In this document: positions 1-8,241 of the stretch, piece after piece
Position numbering within the stretch: the stretch's first letter is position 1
Layout of the letters: each line of letters opens with the position of its first letter
DNA from: CADEFQ01 sp035433705
GTDB taxonomy: Bacteria > Pseudomonadota > Gammaproteobacteria > Steroidobacterales > Steroidobacteraceae
Reading direction: 5' to 3'
DNA: 49,281 nucleotides
Assembly: GCA_035433705.1 (NCBI GenBank)
Contig: DAORVK010000019.1
Span: 1 to 49,281 of the forward strand
Made by a program: the position numbers and the translations under genes
The notes under the pieces: generated by a model
Told to the model about the DNA's origin: nothing
The model's input: the letters and a program-made list of their open reading frames with translations, nothing else
Database searches by the model: none

Positions 1-1
1 T

Positions 2-91
2 TGGCGGAAGGGGTGGGATTCGAACCCACGATCCCCTTGCGGGGATGCCGGTTTTCAAGACCGGTGCGTTCAACCGCTCCGCCACCCTTCC
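2..91 (-). tRNA. tRNA-Ser (anticodon UGA)
   Basis: The minus strand folds as a class II tRNA. The acceptor stem GGAAGGG (91-85) pairs with CCCTTCC (12-6), followed by discriminator G and an encoded CCA (4-2). The anticodon stem-loop is CCGGTCTTGAAAACCGG with anticodon TGA. A long variable arm (CATCCCCGCAAGGGGAT) and a T arm with GGTTCGAATCC follow. The long variable arm and anticodon both identify a serine tRNA reading UCA-type codons. It is co-directional with the efflux operon upstream and its 5' end lies 55 nt from the tetR stop. The family of its synthetase, serS, is also in the window at 6950-8224. Confidence 0.97.
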
Positions 92-146
92 GCGCCGGCA
101 ACAGGTATGGTCGCAAATCCGGCCGGCCTGACGCCAGTGCTGCCGA

Positions 147-782
147 TCAGCCCTGCGCGGAGCGCTGCGGCGGTTCGAAGATCGCCGCGAGTACCTTCGC
201 GAGCGCCGACTTCAGCAGCTTGCGATCGAGATCCGGCTCGCGCGCCTCGCGTACCTTGAGGCCTTCAATGAGGCACATCAGCATGAGCGCCCGCTCGGCG
301 GCGACGGCTTTCGTGACCCCGTAGCCGCCCTCCTCGCGACTGCGCACGAGCGCGCGCACGAGGGCGTCCCGTACGCTCGTATCGGAGGCGCGTGTGGCCG
401 CGGCGATCTGCGGATCGCGCGTCGCCTCGGCCGACATCTCGAGAAAAAGCGGTGCGCTGATCCGCTCGCCATTATTCTCGCCAGACGCGTTGTACGAGCC
501 CGCCATCGCCCCGGCGAGGTCGGCGGTCGCGTGCAGCTCGCTGATCCGCTCACGCACCACCTCGAGCTGCTGCCCGATGATCGCGAGGATGATCTCGTTC
601 TTGCTGCGGAAGTAGCGATAGATGAGCCCGGGGCTCATCGCGGCGGTCTCTGCGATCGTCGCCATGCTGGCAGCATGAAAACCGCGCTCGACGAAGCACT
701 TCTGCGCAGCGCACAGGATGCGCTTGCGCTGCGCCGCTGCGCGCCCGTCGCTCCCGCATTCCGTGGCCGCCTTTTCCATCAT
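147..782 (-). CDS. TetR/AcrR-family transcriptional regulator of the adjacent RND pump
   Basis: A 211-residue protein with the usual TetR layout: an N-terminal three-helix DNA-binding domain (about residues 17-65, with the recognition segment MSPGLIYRYFRSK) and a variable ligand-binding C-terminal domain. Length is normal for AcrR/TtgR-type repressors. Two in-frame ATGs open the gene (782 and 779); the first overlaps the oprM stop by four bases (ATGA), so the gene is translationally coupled as the last cistron of acrA-acrB-oprM-tetR. This differs from the common arrangement, in which the repressor is divergent from the pump. The likely target is the inverted repeat at 6527-6546, so repression would also be autoregulatory. 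Family is certain; the inducing ligand cannot be read from sequence. Confidence 0.9.
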   Translation of the reverse strand: MMEKAATECGSDGRAAAQRKRILCAAQKCFVERGFHAASMATIAETAAMSPGLIYRYFRSKNEIILAIIGQQLEVVRERISELHATADLAGAMAGSYNASGENNGERISAPLFLEMSAEATRDPQIAAATRASDTSVRDALVRALVRSREEGGYGVTKAVAAERALMLMCLIEGLKVREAREPDLDRKLLKSALAKVLAAIFEPPQRSAQG

Positions 783-2242
783 CGCGTCGTCTCGTTCCAG
801 CCGCCCCCGAGCACCTTGTAGAGCAGCACGCGATTCGCCTGCTCCGCAAGCTGCGTCGCGATCAGCGACTGCTGTGCACCATAGAGTGTGCGCTGCGCAT
901 CGAGCAGCACGAGAAAGCTGTCGCGCCCGCTCTCGTAACGCGCGCGTGACAGCTCATCGGCGCGCTTCGCGGCGGCCACCAGTGCTTCCTGTGACGCTTT
1001 CTGCTCAGCGAGCGTCTGAGTGAGCGCGAGCCCATCGGCCACCTCGCGAAAGCCGCTCTGGATGGTCTCCTCGTACTGCGCGAGCGCAATATCCCGATCC
1101 ACCCGCGCGGACTTGAGGTTCGCGAGATTGCGACCACCGGTGAAGATCGGCAGGTTCACCTGGGGCGAGAAGCTCCAGATCCGTGTCCCGCTGTCGAACA
1201 CGCCCGAGAGCTCCTCACTCGTGTAGCCTGCGCGGCCCGTGAGGCTGATCGACGGGAACAACGCCGCGCGTGCCGCGCCGATGTTGGCATTGGCCGCGCG
1301 CAGCAGGCGCTCGGCCTGCCGCACATCGGGCCGGCGCAACAGCACTTCGGAGGGCAAGCCCGCGGGCAGCTCTCCGAGGCCGCTCACGCGCAGATCAAAG
1401 TGTGACGGCAGTAGCGCCTGATCGATGGGCGCGCCCGCGAGCAGCGTGAGTGCGTTGACATCGCGCGCGACCTGCCCGCTGTAGCGGGCGGCGTCAGTGC
1501 GCGCCGTCTCGACTTCCGTCTCGGCCTGGCTCACGTCGAGCGCAGACACGGCGCCGAGCTTGTGTCGCTCGCGGGTCAGGGTGAGTGCCTGCTGACGGTT
1601 CTCCAGAGCCTCTTGCGCCACCCGCTGCAGTTCTCGGTCCGCACCGAGCGTGAGATACGCATTGGCAACTGCCGCGACCAGCGACAGTTGCGCGGCACGG
1701 CGCGCCGCTTCTTCCGCGAAATAGCGCTGCAGCTGCGCCACCGAGAGGTTGCGCACGCGGCCGAAGAGATCGAGCTCGAATCCCGCGACGCCCGCGGTCA
1801 CGCTGGCGTCTTCCGTGACCGGCAACGCCTCGCCCCCCGCGCGCGTCACGGCGCCAGTTGCGACCAGCGAAGGGACACGTGCGGCGCGCTGGATGCGATA
1901 CTGCGCGCTCGCCCGTTCGACGTTGAGCACGGCGACGCGCAGGTCGCGGTTGTTGGCAAGCGCGAGCGCGATCAGCTCCTCGAGATTCGGGTCGACGAAG
2001 AAATCGCGCCAGCCGACGTCGGCGACAGCCTTGCCATTCACCGGCGTATTGTCGGTCGTCGGCGTGTTGTCGGCAGAGGTGGTCACGGGCTGTGGCAGCT
2101 GCAGCCCCGTGCCGGTCGATGGGGGCAGTGGCCACTGCGCCGGAATGCCGGATTTTTCCACCGGCAGCTTCGGGACGAGCGCGCCGCACCCGACGAGCAG
2201 GATGCTCGCCAGTGCTGCAGCCAGAAGAGATCCGCTACGCAT
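779..2242 (-). CDS. Outer-membrane efflux lipoprotein, OprM/NodT family
   Basis: A 487-residue TolC-type channel component of a tripartite RND pump. The start was chosen at 2242 because it puts a short lipoprotein signal (MRSGSLLAAALASILLVGC) at the N terminus, with Cys19 as the acylation site; starts further upstream only add a Cys-rich non-signal stretch inside acrB. Two repeats of the outer-membrane efflux domain follow, with long coiled-coil-like stretches (for example YRIQRAARVPSL near residue 120 and VLLRRPDVRQAERLLRAA near 300, both typical of OprM). The ATG overlaps the acrB stop by 8 nt, and the stop overlaps tetR. It should form the outer-membrane exit duct for the AcrA/AcrB pair encoded just upstream. 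Confidence 0.95.
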   Translation of the reverse strand: MRSGSLLAAALASILLVGCGALVPKLPVEKSGIPAQWPLPPSTGTGLQLPQPVTTSADNTPTTDNTPVNGKAVADVGWRDFFVDPNLEELIALALANNRDLRVAVLNVERASAQYRIQRAARVPSLVATGAVTRAGGEALPVTEDASVTAGVAGFELDLFGRVRNLSVAQLQRYFAEEAARRAAQLSLVAAVANAYLTLGADRELQRVAQEALENRQQALTLTRERHKLGAVSALDVSQAETEVETARTDAARYSGQVARDVNALTLLAGAPIDQALLPSHFDLRVSGLGELPAGLPSEVLLRRPDVRQAERLLRAANANIGAARAALFPSISLTGRAGYTSEELSGVFDSGTRIWSFSPQVNLPIFTGGRNLANLKSARVDRDIALAQYEETIQSGFREVADGLALTQTLAEQKASQEALVAAAKRADELSRARYESGRDSFLVLLDAQRTLYGAQQSLIATQLAEQANRVLLYKVLGGGWNETTR

Positions 2243-5200
2243 GGACAGCACGCTTGCCTCCGAACAGGCGCTGCACCAGCACATAGAACAGCGGAATGAA
2301 GAACAGCCCGAGAAAGGTGCCTGTCAGCATGCCACCCACGACACCCGTGCCGATGGCACGCTGCGCACCGGAGCCAGCGCCCGTGGCGATGGCGAGTGGC
2401 ATCACCCCAAGACCGAACGCGAACGAAGTCATCAGGATCGGTCTCAGGCGATCGCGCACCGCGTGCAGCGTCGCCGCAGCGAGGTCCATGCCGCGCTCGT
2501 AGTTCGCTTTGGCAAATTCCACTATCAGGATCGCGTTCTTGCTCGAGAGACCCACTGAAGTGAGCATCGCCACCTGGAAATACACGTCGCGCTCCATGCC
2601 GCGCAGTGTGTTGGCGAGCACGGCGCCGAGGATGCCAAGCGGCGCCACCAGCAGGATGGCCGTGGGCACTGACCAGCTCTCATACAGGGCAGCGAGGCAC
2701 AGAAACACCATCAGCAGCGACAGCGTATAAAGGAGCGGCGTCTGTGCGCCGGCCTCCCGCTCCTGGTAGGAAAGTCCCGTCCACTCGAGAGCGTATCCGG
2801 CCGGCAATTGCGCGACGAGACGCTCGACCTCGGCCATCGCCTCGCCACTGCTCACTCCCGGCGCGCCCTCGCCGTTGATCTCGACGGAAGGCGTTCCGTT
2901 GTAGCGTTCGAGCCGCGGCGATCCGTATTCCCAGTGCACGCTCGCGAAGGCGGAAAACGGCACCATCTCGCCCACGTTGTTGCGCACGGACCAGAGCCTG
3001 AAGTTCTCGGGCACCATGCGAAACGGCGCATCCGCCTGCACGTAGACACGCTTGACGCGGCCACGATCCAGGAAATCGTCGACATACTGGCCGCCCCAGG
3101 CCGCGCTCAGGGTCTGATTGATGTCGGACACCGCAAGGCCAAGTGTGCCTGCTTTCTCCACATCGACGACGACGCGCAACTGCGGCGTGTCTTCCTGGCC
3201 ATTCGGGCGCACGTTCGCGAGCAGCTTGCTCTGCGCCGCCGCTCCGAGGAACTGGTTGCGAGCCGCGATCAGCGCGGCGTGACCGAGGCCGCCGTTGTCC
3301 TCGAGGTAGAAGGCGAACCCCGACGAGCTGCCCAGTTCCGGTATGGCCGGCGGGGACATCGCGAAGACGAGCGCATCCTTGATCTGGCTGAGCGCCACCA
3401 TGGCGCGCCGGACCACGGCCTTGCCGCTCATCTCCTCCCCCGGCCTCTCGTCCCAGTCCTTGAGCTTGACGAAAGCCGTGCCATTGTTCTGGCCGCTGCC
3501 GCCGAAGCTGAAGCCCTGCACCGCCATGATGGACTCGACCGTCCCCTTCTCCTGCGTGAGGAAGTGCTTTTCAAGCTTCTCCATGGACTCGAGCGTGCGC
3601 TCCTGCGTGGCGCCCACAGGCGCGCTCACGCGCGCGAGAATCAGGCCCTGATCCTCGTCGGGCAGGAATGCACTCGGCAAGCGCAGGAAGAGCACCCCCA
3701 TCAGCACGACCAGCACCCCGAAGACAGCCATGTAGCGTCCGCCGCGCGCCAGGATCGAACGCACGCCGCTCTCGACGCCCGTGCTCGCCCGCCCGAAGAA
3801 CCGGTTGAACCAGCCGAAGAAACCCGAGTCGGCGCGGGCGTGGCCACGCTCGACCGGCTTCAGCATCGTCGCGCACAGCGCCGGCGTGAGCACGATCGCG
3901 ATGAAGACCGAGAGCGCCATCGCGGCGACGATCGTCGCCGAGAACTGGCGGTAGATCACGCCGGTTGCGCCACCGAGGAAGGCCATCGGCACGAACACCG
4001 CCGACAGCACGAGCGCGATGCCGACCAGCGCGCCGGTGATCTGGTCCATCGACTTGCGTGTCGCTTCGAGCGGCGAGAGGCCCTCCTCCTCCATCAGTCG
4101 CTCGACGTTCTCGACCACGACGATCGCATCGTCGACGAGGAGACCGATCGCGAGCACCATCGCGAACATCGTCAGCATGTTGACCGTGAAGCCCATCGCG
4201 TTGAGCACGGCGAAGGTGCCGAGCAGCACGACAGGCACCGCGATCGTCGGAATGAGCGTCGCACGCAGGTTCTGCAGGAAGAGGAACATGACGAGAAACA
4301 CGAGAGCGACCGCCTCGAGCAGCGTTTCGATCACGCCGAGGATCGACGCCCGGATGAACGGAGTCGTGTCGAAGGCCTCGGTCGCCACGAGTCCCTGCGG
4401 AAAGAAGGGCTGCAGCTCCTTGATCGTCCTGGCGACGCCCTTCGCCGTATCGATCGCGTTGGCGCCGGTCGCGAGCGACACCGCGATGCCGGTCGCAGGC
4501 TTGCCGTTGTAGCGCGAGATGGACTCGTAGCTTTCCGACCCCAGCTCGACGCGCGCGACATCGCCCAGCTTCAGCTCGCTGCCGTCGGGATTGCCACGCA
4601 CGATGATCTGCCGGAATTGCTCCGGTGTGCGCAGCCGCTCCTGTGCCGAAATGGTCGCGTTCAGCTGCTGGCCGGCGATCGAGGGCGTACCTCCGACCTG
4701 TCCGACGGCCACCTGCGCGTTCTGCGCCTGGATGGCCGTGATGATGTCCTTGACGGAGAGGCGGTAGGTATAGAGCTTGTTCGGGTCGAGCCAGATCCGC
4801 ATCGCGTACTTCGAGCCGAACACCTGCACGCCGCCCACACCGGGCACGCGGCTGATCGGATCAACAAGATTCGAGGCGACGTAGTCGGCGATATCGACGC
4901 GATCCATCTTGCCGTCTGCCGAGATGAACGCGAAGATCATCAGGAAGCCGGACCGCCCCTTGCTGACCACCACGCCCTGCCGCTGGACTTCCTGGGGCAG
5001 GAGCGGCATGGCGAGTTGCAGCTGGTTCTGCACCTGCACCTGCGCGATGTCGGGATTGGTCGCATTGCTGAAAGTGAGCGTGACGGCGGCGCGGCCGCTC
5101 GACTCGCTGGTGGCCGACATGTACAGCAGGCCGTCGAGCCCTTTCATGTTCTGCTCGACGATCTGCGTCACCGAATCTTCCAGCACCTTGGCCGACGCAC

Positions 5201-5351
5201 CGGGATAAGTCGCGCTGACCGTCACCGTCGGCGGCGCGATCGACGGATATCGTTCGATGCCGAGCTGCGTGATCGCCAGCGCACCGGCAACCATGATGAC
5301 GATCGCGATCACCCACGCGAATATCGGGCGGTCGATGAAGAAGCGTGCCAT
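2235..5351 (-). CDS. acrB: RND multidrug efflux transporter, AcrB/MexB (HAE1) type
   Basis: A 1038-residue inner-membrane proton-driven exporter, the usual length for HAE1 pumps. The first helix is preceded by MARFFIDRPIFAWVIAI, the hallmark N terminus. The proton-relay pair is visible in helix 4 (GLLVDDAIVVVENVERL) and the partner lysine in helix 10 (GLSSKNAILIVEFAK). The two halves each hold a large periplasmic porter loop, as expected from the family. The ATG at 5351 lies 4 nt after the acrA stop, and the TAG stop lies inside the start region of oprM, so the three pump genes form one transcript. Substrates are likely amphiphilic drugs, detergents or bile-acid-like compounds, but specificity is not readable. 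The gene symbol is by family. Confidence 0.96.
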   Translation of the reverse strand: MARFFIDRPIFAWVIAIVIMVAGALAITQLGIERYPSIAPPTVTVSATYPGASAKVLEDSVTQIVEQNMKGLDGLLYMSATSESSGRAAVTLTFSNATNPDIAQVQVQNQLQLAMPLLPQEVQRQGVVVSKGRSGFLMIFAFISADGKMDRVDIADYVASNLVDPISRVPGVGGVQVFGSKYAMRIWLDPNKLYTYRLSVKDIITAIQAQNAQVAVGQVGGTPSIAGQQLNATISAQERLRTPEQFRQIIVRGNPDGSELKLGDVARVELGSESYESISRYNGKPATGIAVSLATGANAIDTAKGVARTIKELQPFFPQGLVATEAFDTTPFIRASILGVIETLLEAVALVFLVMFLFLQNLRATLIPTIAVPVVLLGTFAVLNAMGFTVNMLTMFAMVLAIGLLVDDAIVVVENVERLMEEEGLSPLEATRKSMDQITGALVGIALVLSAVFVPMAFLGGATGVIYRQFSATIVAAMALSVFIAIVLTPALCATMLKPVERGHARADSGFFGWFNRFFGRASTGVESGVRSILARGGRYMAVFGVLVVLMGVLFLRLPSAFLPDEDQGLILARVSAPVGATQERTLESMEKLEKHFLTQEKGTVESIMAVQGFSFGGSGQNNGTAFVKLKDWDERPGEEMSGKAVVRRAMVALSQIKDALVFAMSPPAIPELGSSSGFAFYLEDNGGLGHAALIAARNQFLGAAAQSKLLANVRPNGQEDTPQLRVVVDVEKAGTLGLAVSDINQTLSAAWGGQYVDDFLDRGRVKRVYVQADAPFRMVPENFRLWSVRNNVGEMVPFSAFASVHWEYGSPRLERYNGTPSVEINGEGAPGVSSGEAMAEVERLVAQLPAGYALEWTGLSYQEREAGAQTPLLYTLSLLMVFLCLAALYESWSVPTAILLVAPLGILGAVLANTLRGMERDVYFQVAMLTSVGLSSKNAILIVEFAKANYERGMDLAAATLHAVRDRLRPILMTSFAFGLGVMPLAIATGAGSGAQRAIGTGVVGGMLTGTFLGLFFIPLFYVLVQRLFGGKRAVHA

Positions 5352-5355
5352 GAGC

Positions 5356-6489
5356 TCAGCCCTGCGCTTCGGTGGCCTGCACCGGCGAACCCGGGCGAAT
5401 CTTCTGCAATCCCTCCACGATCACGCGATCGCCGGCGGTGAGACCACCGTCGACCAGCCACTGGTCGCCGACCGTATGCGAGACCTGCACTTCACGCAGC
5501 TCTGCCTTGCCGTCCTTGCCGACGACCATTGCGGTGGTCTTGCCCTTCGGGTCGTGTGCGACACCTTGTTGCGGCACCAGCACGGCATGCTCGCGGATGC
5601 CGACACTGACCACGGCGCGCACGTACATGCCCGGCAACAGGAGGTGTTCGGGGTTCGGCACCAGCACGCGCAGCAGGAAAGTGCCGGTCGACGGATCCAC
5701 GGTGACATCGGCGAACGTGAGCTTGCCGTCATGCGCGAACGTAGTGCCGTCTTCGAGCACGATGGACACCGGCACCGTGCGCGCAGCGCTCGACAGCGTG
5801 CCCGCAGCCAGCTCACGCCGCAGCGCGAGCAGCTCGGTGCTCGAGGCGGTCGCATCGACGTAGATCGGGTCGAGCTGCTGCACGGTCGCGAGCGGCTCCG
5901 CCTGGTTCGCCGTCACGAGCGCTCCCTGCGTCACCGACGACTTGCCGATGCGCCCGTTGATCGGCGAAACGATGCGCGCATAGCCGAGTGCGATGCCGCT
6001 CGAGCGCACGTTGGCCTGCGCGAGCTTCACATCCGCCTCGGCCTGCAGCAGCGCCGCGGTCGCATCCTCGTCGTCCTGCTGACTCACGGCGTCAACCTTG
6101 GCGAGCTCGGCAGATCGCTGCGCGTTCAGCCGCGCCGAATTCAGTGTGGCCTCCGCGCGTGCGAGCGATGCCTGGGCGCTGGCGTACGCCGCGCGGTAGC
6201 TCGAATCGTCGAGCTGATAGAGCGGCTGACTCGCCTTGACGGCACCGCCTTCGGTAAAGAGACGCTTCTCAATGATGCCGCTCGCCTGCGGCCGCACCTC
6301 GGCAATCAGGTACGGATTGACACGCGCCGGTAACTCGCGCGTGAGCGTGACCGGCCCGGACTTGAGAGTGACGACCGTAACGGGCTGAGCCGCTGGTCCT
6401 TGCGGGGCCTTGGCGTCACCGCAGGAAACAAGCAGAGCGCCCGCGACGATGAAGAGCGCGGTGGCGCAAGCAGGAAAGAAACGGGACAT
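5356..6489 (-). CDS. acrA: RND efflux periplasmic adaptor (membrane fusion protein), AcrA/MexA type
   Basis: A 377-residue periplasmic adaptor linking the AcrB-type pump to the outer-membrane channel. The start at 6489 gives a lipoprotein signal (MSRFFPACATALFIVAG then ALLVSC), placing a lipidated Cys in the inner membrane. Domain order is membrane-proximal, lipoyl-like half (RPQASGIIEKRLFTEGGAVKA region), alpha-helical hairpin, second lipoyl half and beta-barrel (PNPEHLLLPGMYVRAVV), all as in AcrA. A GAGG ribosome-binding site lies 8-11 nt upstream. It is the first gene of the operon and its promoter carries a candidate TetR operator (6527-6546). Confidence 0.95.
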   Translation of the reverse strand: MSRFFPACATALFIVAGALLVSCGDAKAPQGPAAQPVTVVTLKSGPVTLTRELPARVNPYLIAEVRPQASGIIEKRLFTEGGAVKASQPLYQLDDSSYRAAYASAQASLARAEATLNSARLNAQRSAELAKVDAVSQQDDEDATAALLQAEADVKLAQANVRSSGIALGYARIVSPINGRIGKSSVTQGALVTANQAEPLATVQQLDPIYVDATASSTELLALRRELAAGTLSSAARTVPVSIVLEDGTTFAHDGKLTFADVTVDPSTGTFLLRVLVPNPEHLLLPGMYVRAVVSVGIREHAVLVPQQGVAHDPKGKTTAMVVGKDGKAELREVQVSHTVGDQWLVDGGLTAGDRVIVEGLQKIRPGSPVQATEAQG

Positions 6490-6526
6490 GACAGCCTCGG
6501 AACAAGCAAGCAGCAAGGAGCGTGCG

Positions 6527-6546
6527 GAGAATGAATGATCATTCTC
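6527..6546. promoter_or_regulatory. Candidate TetR operator over the acrA promoter
   Basis: A perfect inverted repeat, GAGAATGA-N4-TCATTCTC, 20 bp long, in the 80-bp gap between doxX and acrA. It contains an internal 12-bp palindrome GAATGATCATTC (6533-6544). It lies between and over the promoter elements listed at 6528-6556. This is the size and placement expected for a dimeric TetR repressor, and the only TetR gene nearby is the last gene of the same operon. Confidence 0.6.
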
Positions 6547-6556
6547 GGCGTGTCAA
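6528..6556 (-). promoter_or_regulatory. Putative sigma-70 promoter of acrA-acrB-oprM-tetR
   Basis: On the minus strand a consensus -35 box TTGACA (6556-6551) is followed after 17 nt by CATTCT (6533-6528) as a weak -10. The spacer and -10 are covered by the inverted repeat at 6527-6546, which would make the promoter repressible by steric block. Confidence 0.5.
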
Positions 6557-6569
6557 GCCGTTACCTCCA

Positions 6570-6953
6570 CTACTTTCCGTTGAGGCTATAGCGGCCCGGG
6601 CCCAGCAGCGCAATCGCCAGGGCAGCCGCGAGATACATGCCCTGCAGCTCGAGCGCCCAGCCCCCGCTCTTCGCAAGCCTGAAAAGCTGGTCCGTGTGCA
6701 CGAGGCCCAATGCAAAGAGCATGTTGATCGCGATGACAGCCGCGCCGATGCGCGCGTGCCAGCCGGCGATCACGGCGAGCGGCGCGAGGACTTCGCCGGC
6801 ATAAACCGCATAGGCGAGCGTCGCAGGCAAGCCGGCGGCCGTCACGGAATGCGTGACGAAATCGATTCCGCCCCGCAGTTTCGCAATACCGTGCAGCAGG
6901 ATGAGGGCGCCGAGCACGACGCGCAGCACCAGCTTGCCGGAATCTCCGCTCAT
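6570..6953 (-). CDS. DoxX-family small membrane protein
   Basis: A 127-residue protein with four predicted membrane segments (roughly residues 7-25, 45-65, 68-87 and 101-119). The start VLRVVLGALILLHGIAKL with an HGxxKL motif is typical of the DoxX/YphA family of small integral membrane proteins. Their role is uncertain; some members associate with redox or thiosulfate metabolism. The ATG overlaps the serS stop by four bases, so it is coupled to serS at the end of the ftsK operon. It is not obviously part of the efflux operon, which has its own promoter in the 80-bp gap downstream. Confidence 0.85.
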   Translation of the reverse strand: MSGDSGKLVLRVVLGALILLHGIAKLRGGIDFVTHSVTAAGLPATLAYAVYAGEVLAPLAVIAGWHARIGAAVIAINMLFALGLVHTDQLFRLAKSGGWALELQGMYLAAALAIALLGPGRYSLNGK

Positions 6954-8224
6954 CGCAGCTCCTTCATGCCGCCCATGTAGGGCCGCAGCACATCGGGGAT
7001 CGTGACACTGCCGTCCTCACGCTGGAAGTTCTCGAGCACCGCCACGAGCGCGCGGCCGACGGCCACGCCCGATCCATTGAGAGTGTGTACCGGCTCCGGT
7101 TTGCCCGACTCGGGGTTACGCCAGCGCGCCTGCATGCGCCGCGCCTGGAACGCCTCGCAGTTGCTGCACGATGAGATCTCGCGATACTTGCCCTGCCCCG
7201 GCAGCCACGCCTCAAGATCGTAGGTCTTCGCGCTGCCAAAGCCGATGTCGCCCGCGCACAGCGCCACGACGCGATACGGCAACTCGAGCGCCGCGAGCAC
7301 GGCTTGCGCGTGCGCGGTGAGTTCCTCGAGCGCCTGCGCCGAGTCGGCGGGCCGCACGATCTGCACGAGTTCCACCTTGTCGAACTGGTGCTGGCGGATG
7401 AGCCCGCGCGTGTCCTTGCCGTGCGCACCGGCTTCCGAGCGGAAGCACGGCGTGTGCGCAACCAGGCGCAGGGGCAGGCGATCCGCGGCAACGATGCAAT
7501 CGCGCACCAGATTCGTCACCGGCACTTCGGCCGTGGGAATCAGGAACAGCGCCGGATCGTGCGGCACCGCAAACAGGTCCGCCTCGAACTTCGGCAGCTG
7601 GCCCGTGCCGGTGAGGGTTGCACGGGACACGAGATAGGGCACGTAAACTTCCGTGTACCCGTGCTCGCGTGTGTGCAGGTCGAGCATGAACTGCGTGAGG
7701 GCGCGGTGCAGCCTCGCGACACCACCGCGCATCACCGCAAAACGCGCACCGGCGATACGGCTTGCGGCGTCGAAATCGAAGCCATCGAGCCCCTCGCCGA
7801 CCGCCACGTGATCCTTGGGCTCAAAGTCGAAACGCCGCGGAGCGCCGGCCCGGCGTACCTCGACATTGGCTGATTCGTCCGCACCGTCCGGGACAGACGC
7901 CTCGAGCAGGTTCGGAATGCCGAGCAGCCACTCGTCCAGTTCACGCTGCACGGCGGTGAGATCGCCGTCGATGCGCGCGACTTCGGCCGCGAGCGTCTCG
8001 CCGCGCGCCAGCAGTGGCGCGATGTCCTCGCCACGACCCTTTGCCGCCCCCACGAACTTCGAGTGGTTGTTGCGCTCGGCGCGCAAGCGATCCGCCTCGA
8101 TCTGCAGCAGCTTGCGCCGCTCCTCGATCGCACGGAAGAAAGGCACATCGAGCACAAATCCGCGCCGCGCCAGATTGCGCGCAACCGCGTCGGGATCAGT
8201 ACGCAACAACTTCGGATCGAGCAC
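6950..8224 (-). CDS. serS: Seryl-tRNA synthetase
   Basis: A 424-residue class II aminoacyl-tRNA synthetase that charges tRNA-Ser (and tRNA-Sec where present). The N-terminal coiled-coil arm that grips the long variable arm of tRNA-Ser spans about residues 25-105 (QIEADRLRAERNNHSKFVG). Motif 2 is visible as CFRSEAGAHGKDTRGLIR and motif 3 as GSGVAVGRALVAVLENFQ. Length is standard. The start is a GTG with an AGGAG box 6-10 nt upstream. It lies 17 nt after rarA in a conserved lolA-rarA-serS neighbourhood and overlaps doxX downstream by 4 nt. Confidence 0.97.
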   Translation of the reverse strand: MLDPKLLRTDPDAVARNLARRGFVLDVPFFRAIEERRKLLQIEADRLRAERNNHSKFVGAAKGRGEDIAPLLARGETLAAEVARIDGDLTAVQRELDEWLLGIPNLLEASVPDGADESANVEVRRAGAPRRFDFEPKDHVAVGEGLDGFDFDAASRIAGARFAVMRGGVARLHRALTQFMLDLHTREHGYTEVYVPYLVSRATLTGTGQLPKFEADLFAVPHDPALFLIPTAEVPVTNLVRDCIVAADRLPLRLVAHTPCFRSEAGAHGKDTRGLIRQHQFDKVELVQIVRPADSAQALEELTAHAQAVLAALELPYRVVALCAGDIGFGSAKTYDLEAWLPGQGKYREISSCSNCEAFQARRMQARWRNPESGKPEPVHTLNGSGVAVGRALVAVLENFQREDGSVTIPDVLRPYMGGMKELR

Positions 8225-8241
8225 GGGGTCTCCTGTGGCGC

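Noticed and set aside
1..324. 107-codon open frame starting in the tRNA
   Set aside because: Runs through tRNA-Ser and antisense to tetR; no coding features.
2808..5441. 877-codon open frame antisense to acrB
   Set aside because: High GC removes stops on the opposite strand; the translation is Arg/His/Asp-rich with no family features, while acrB is certain.
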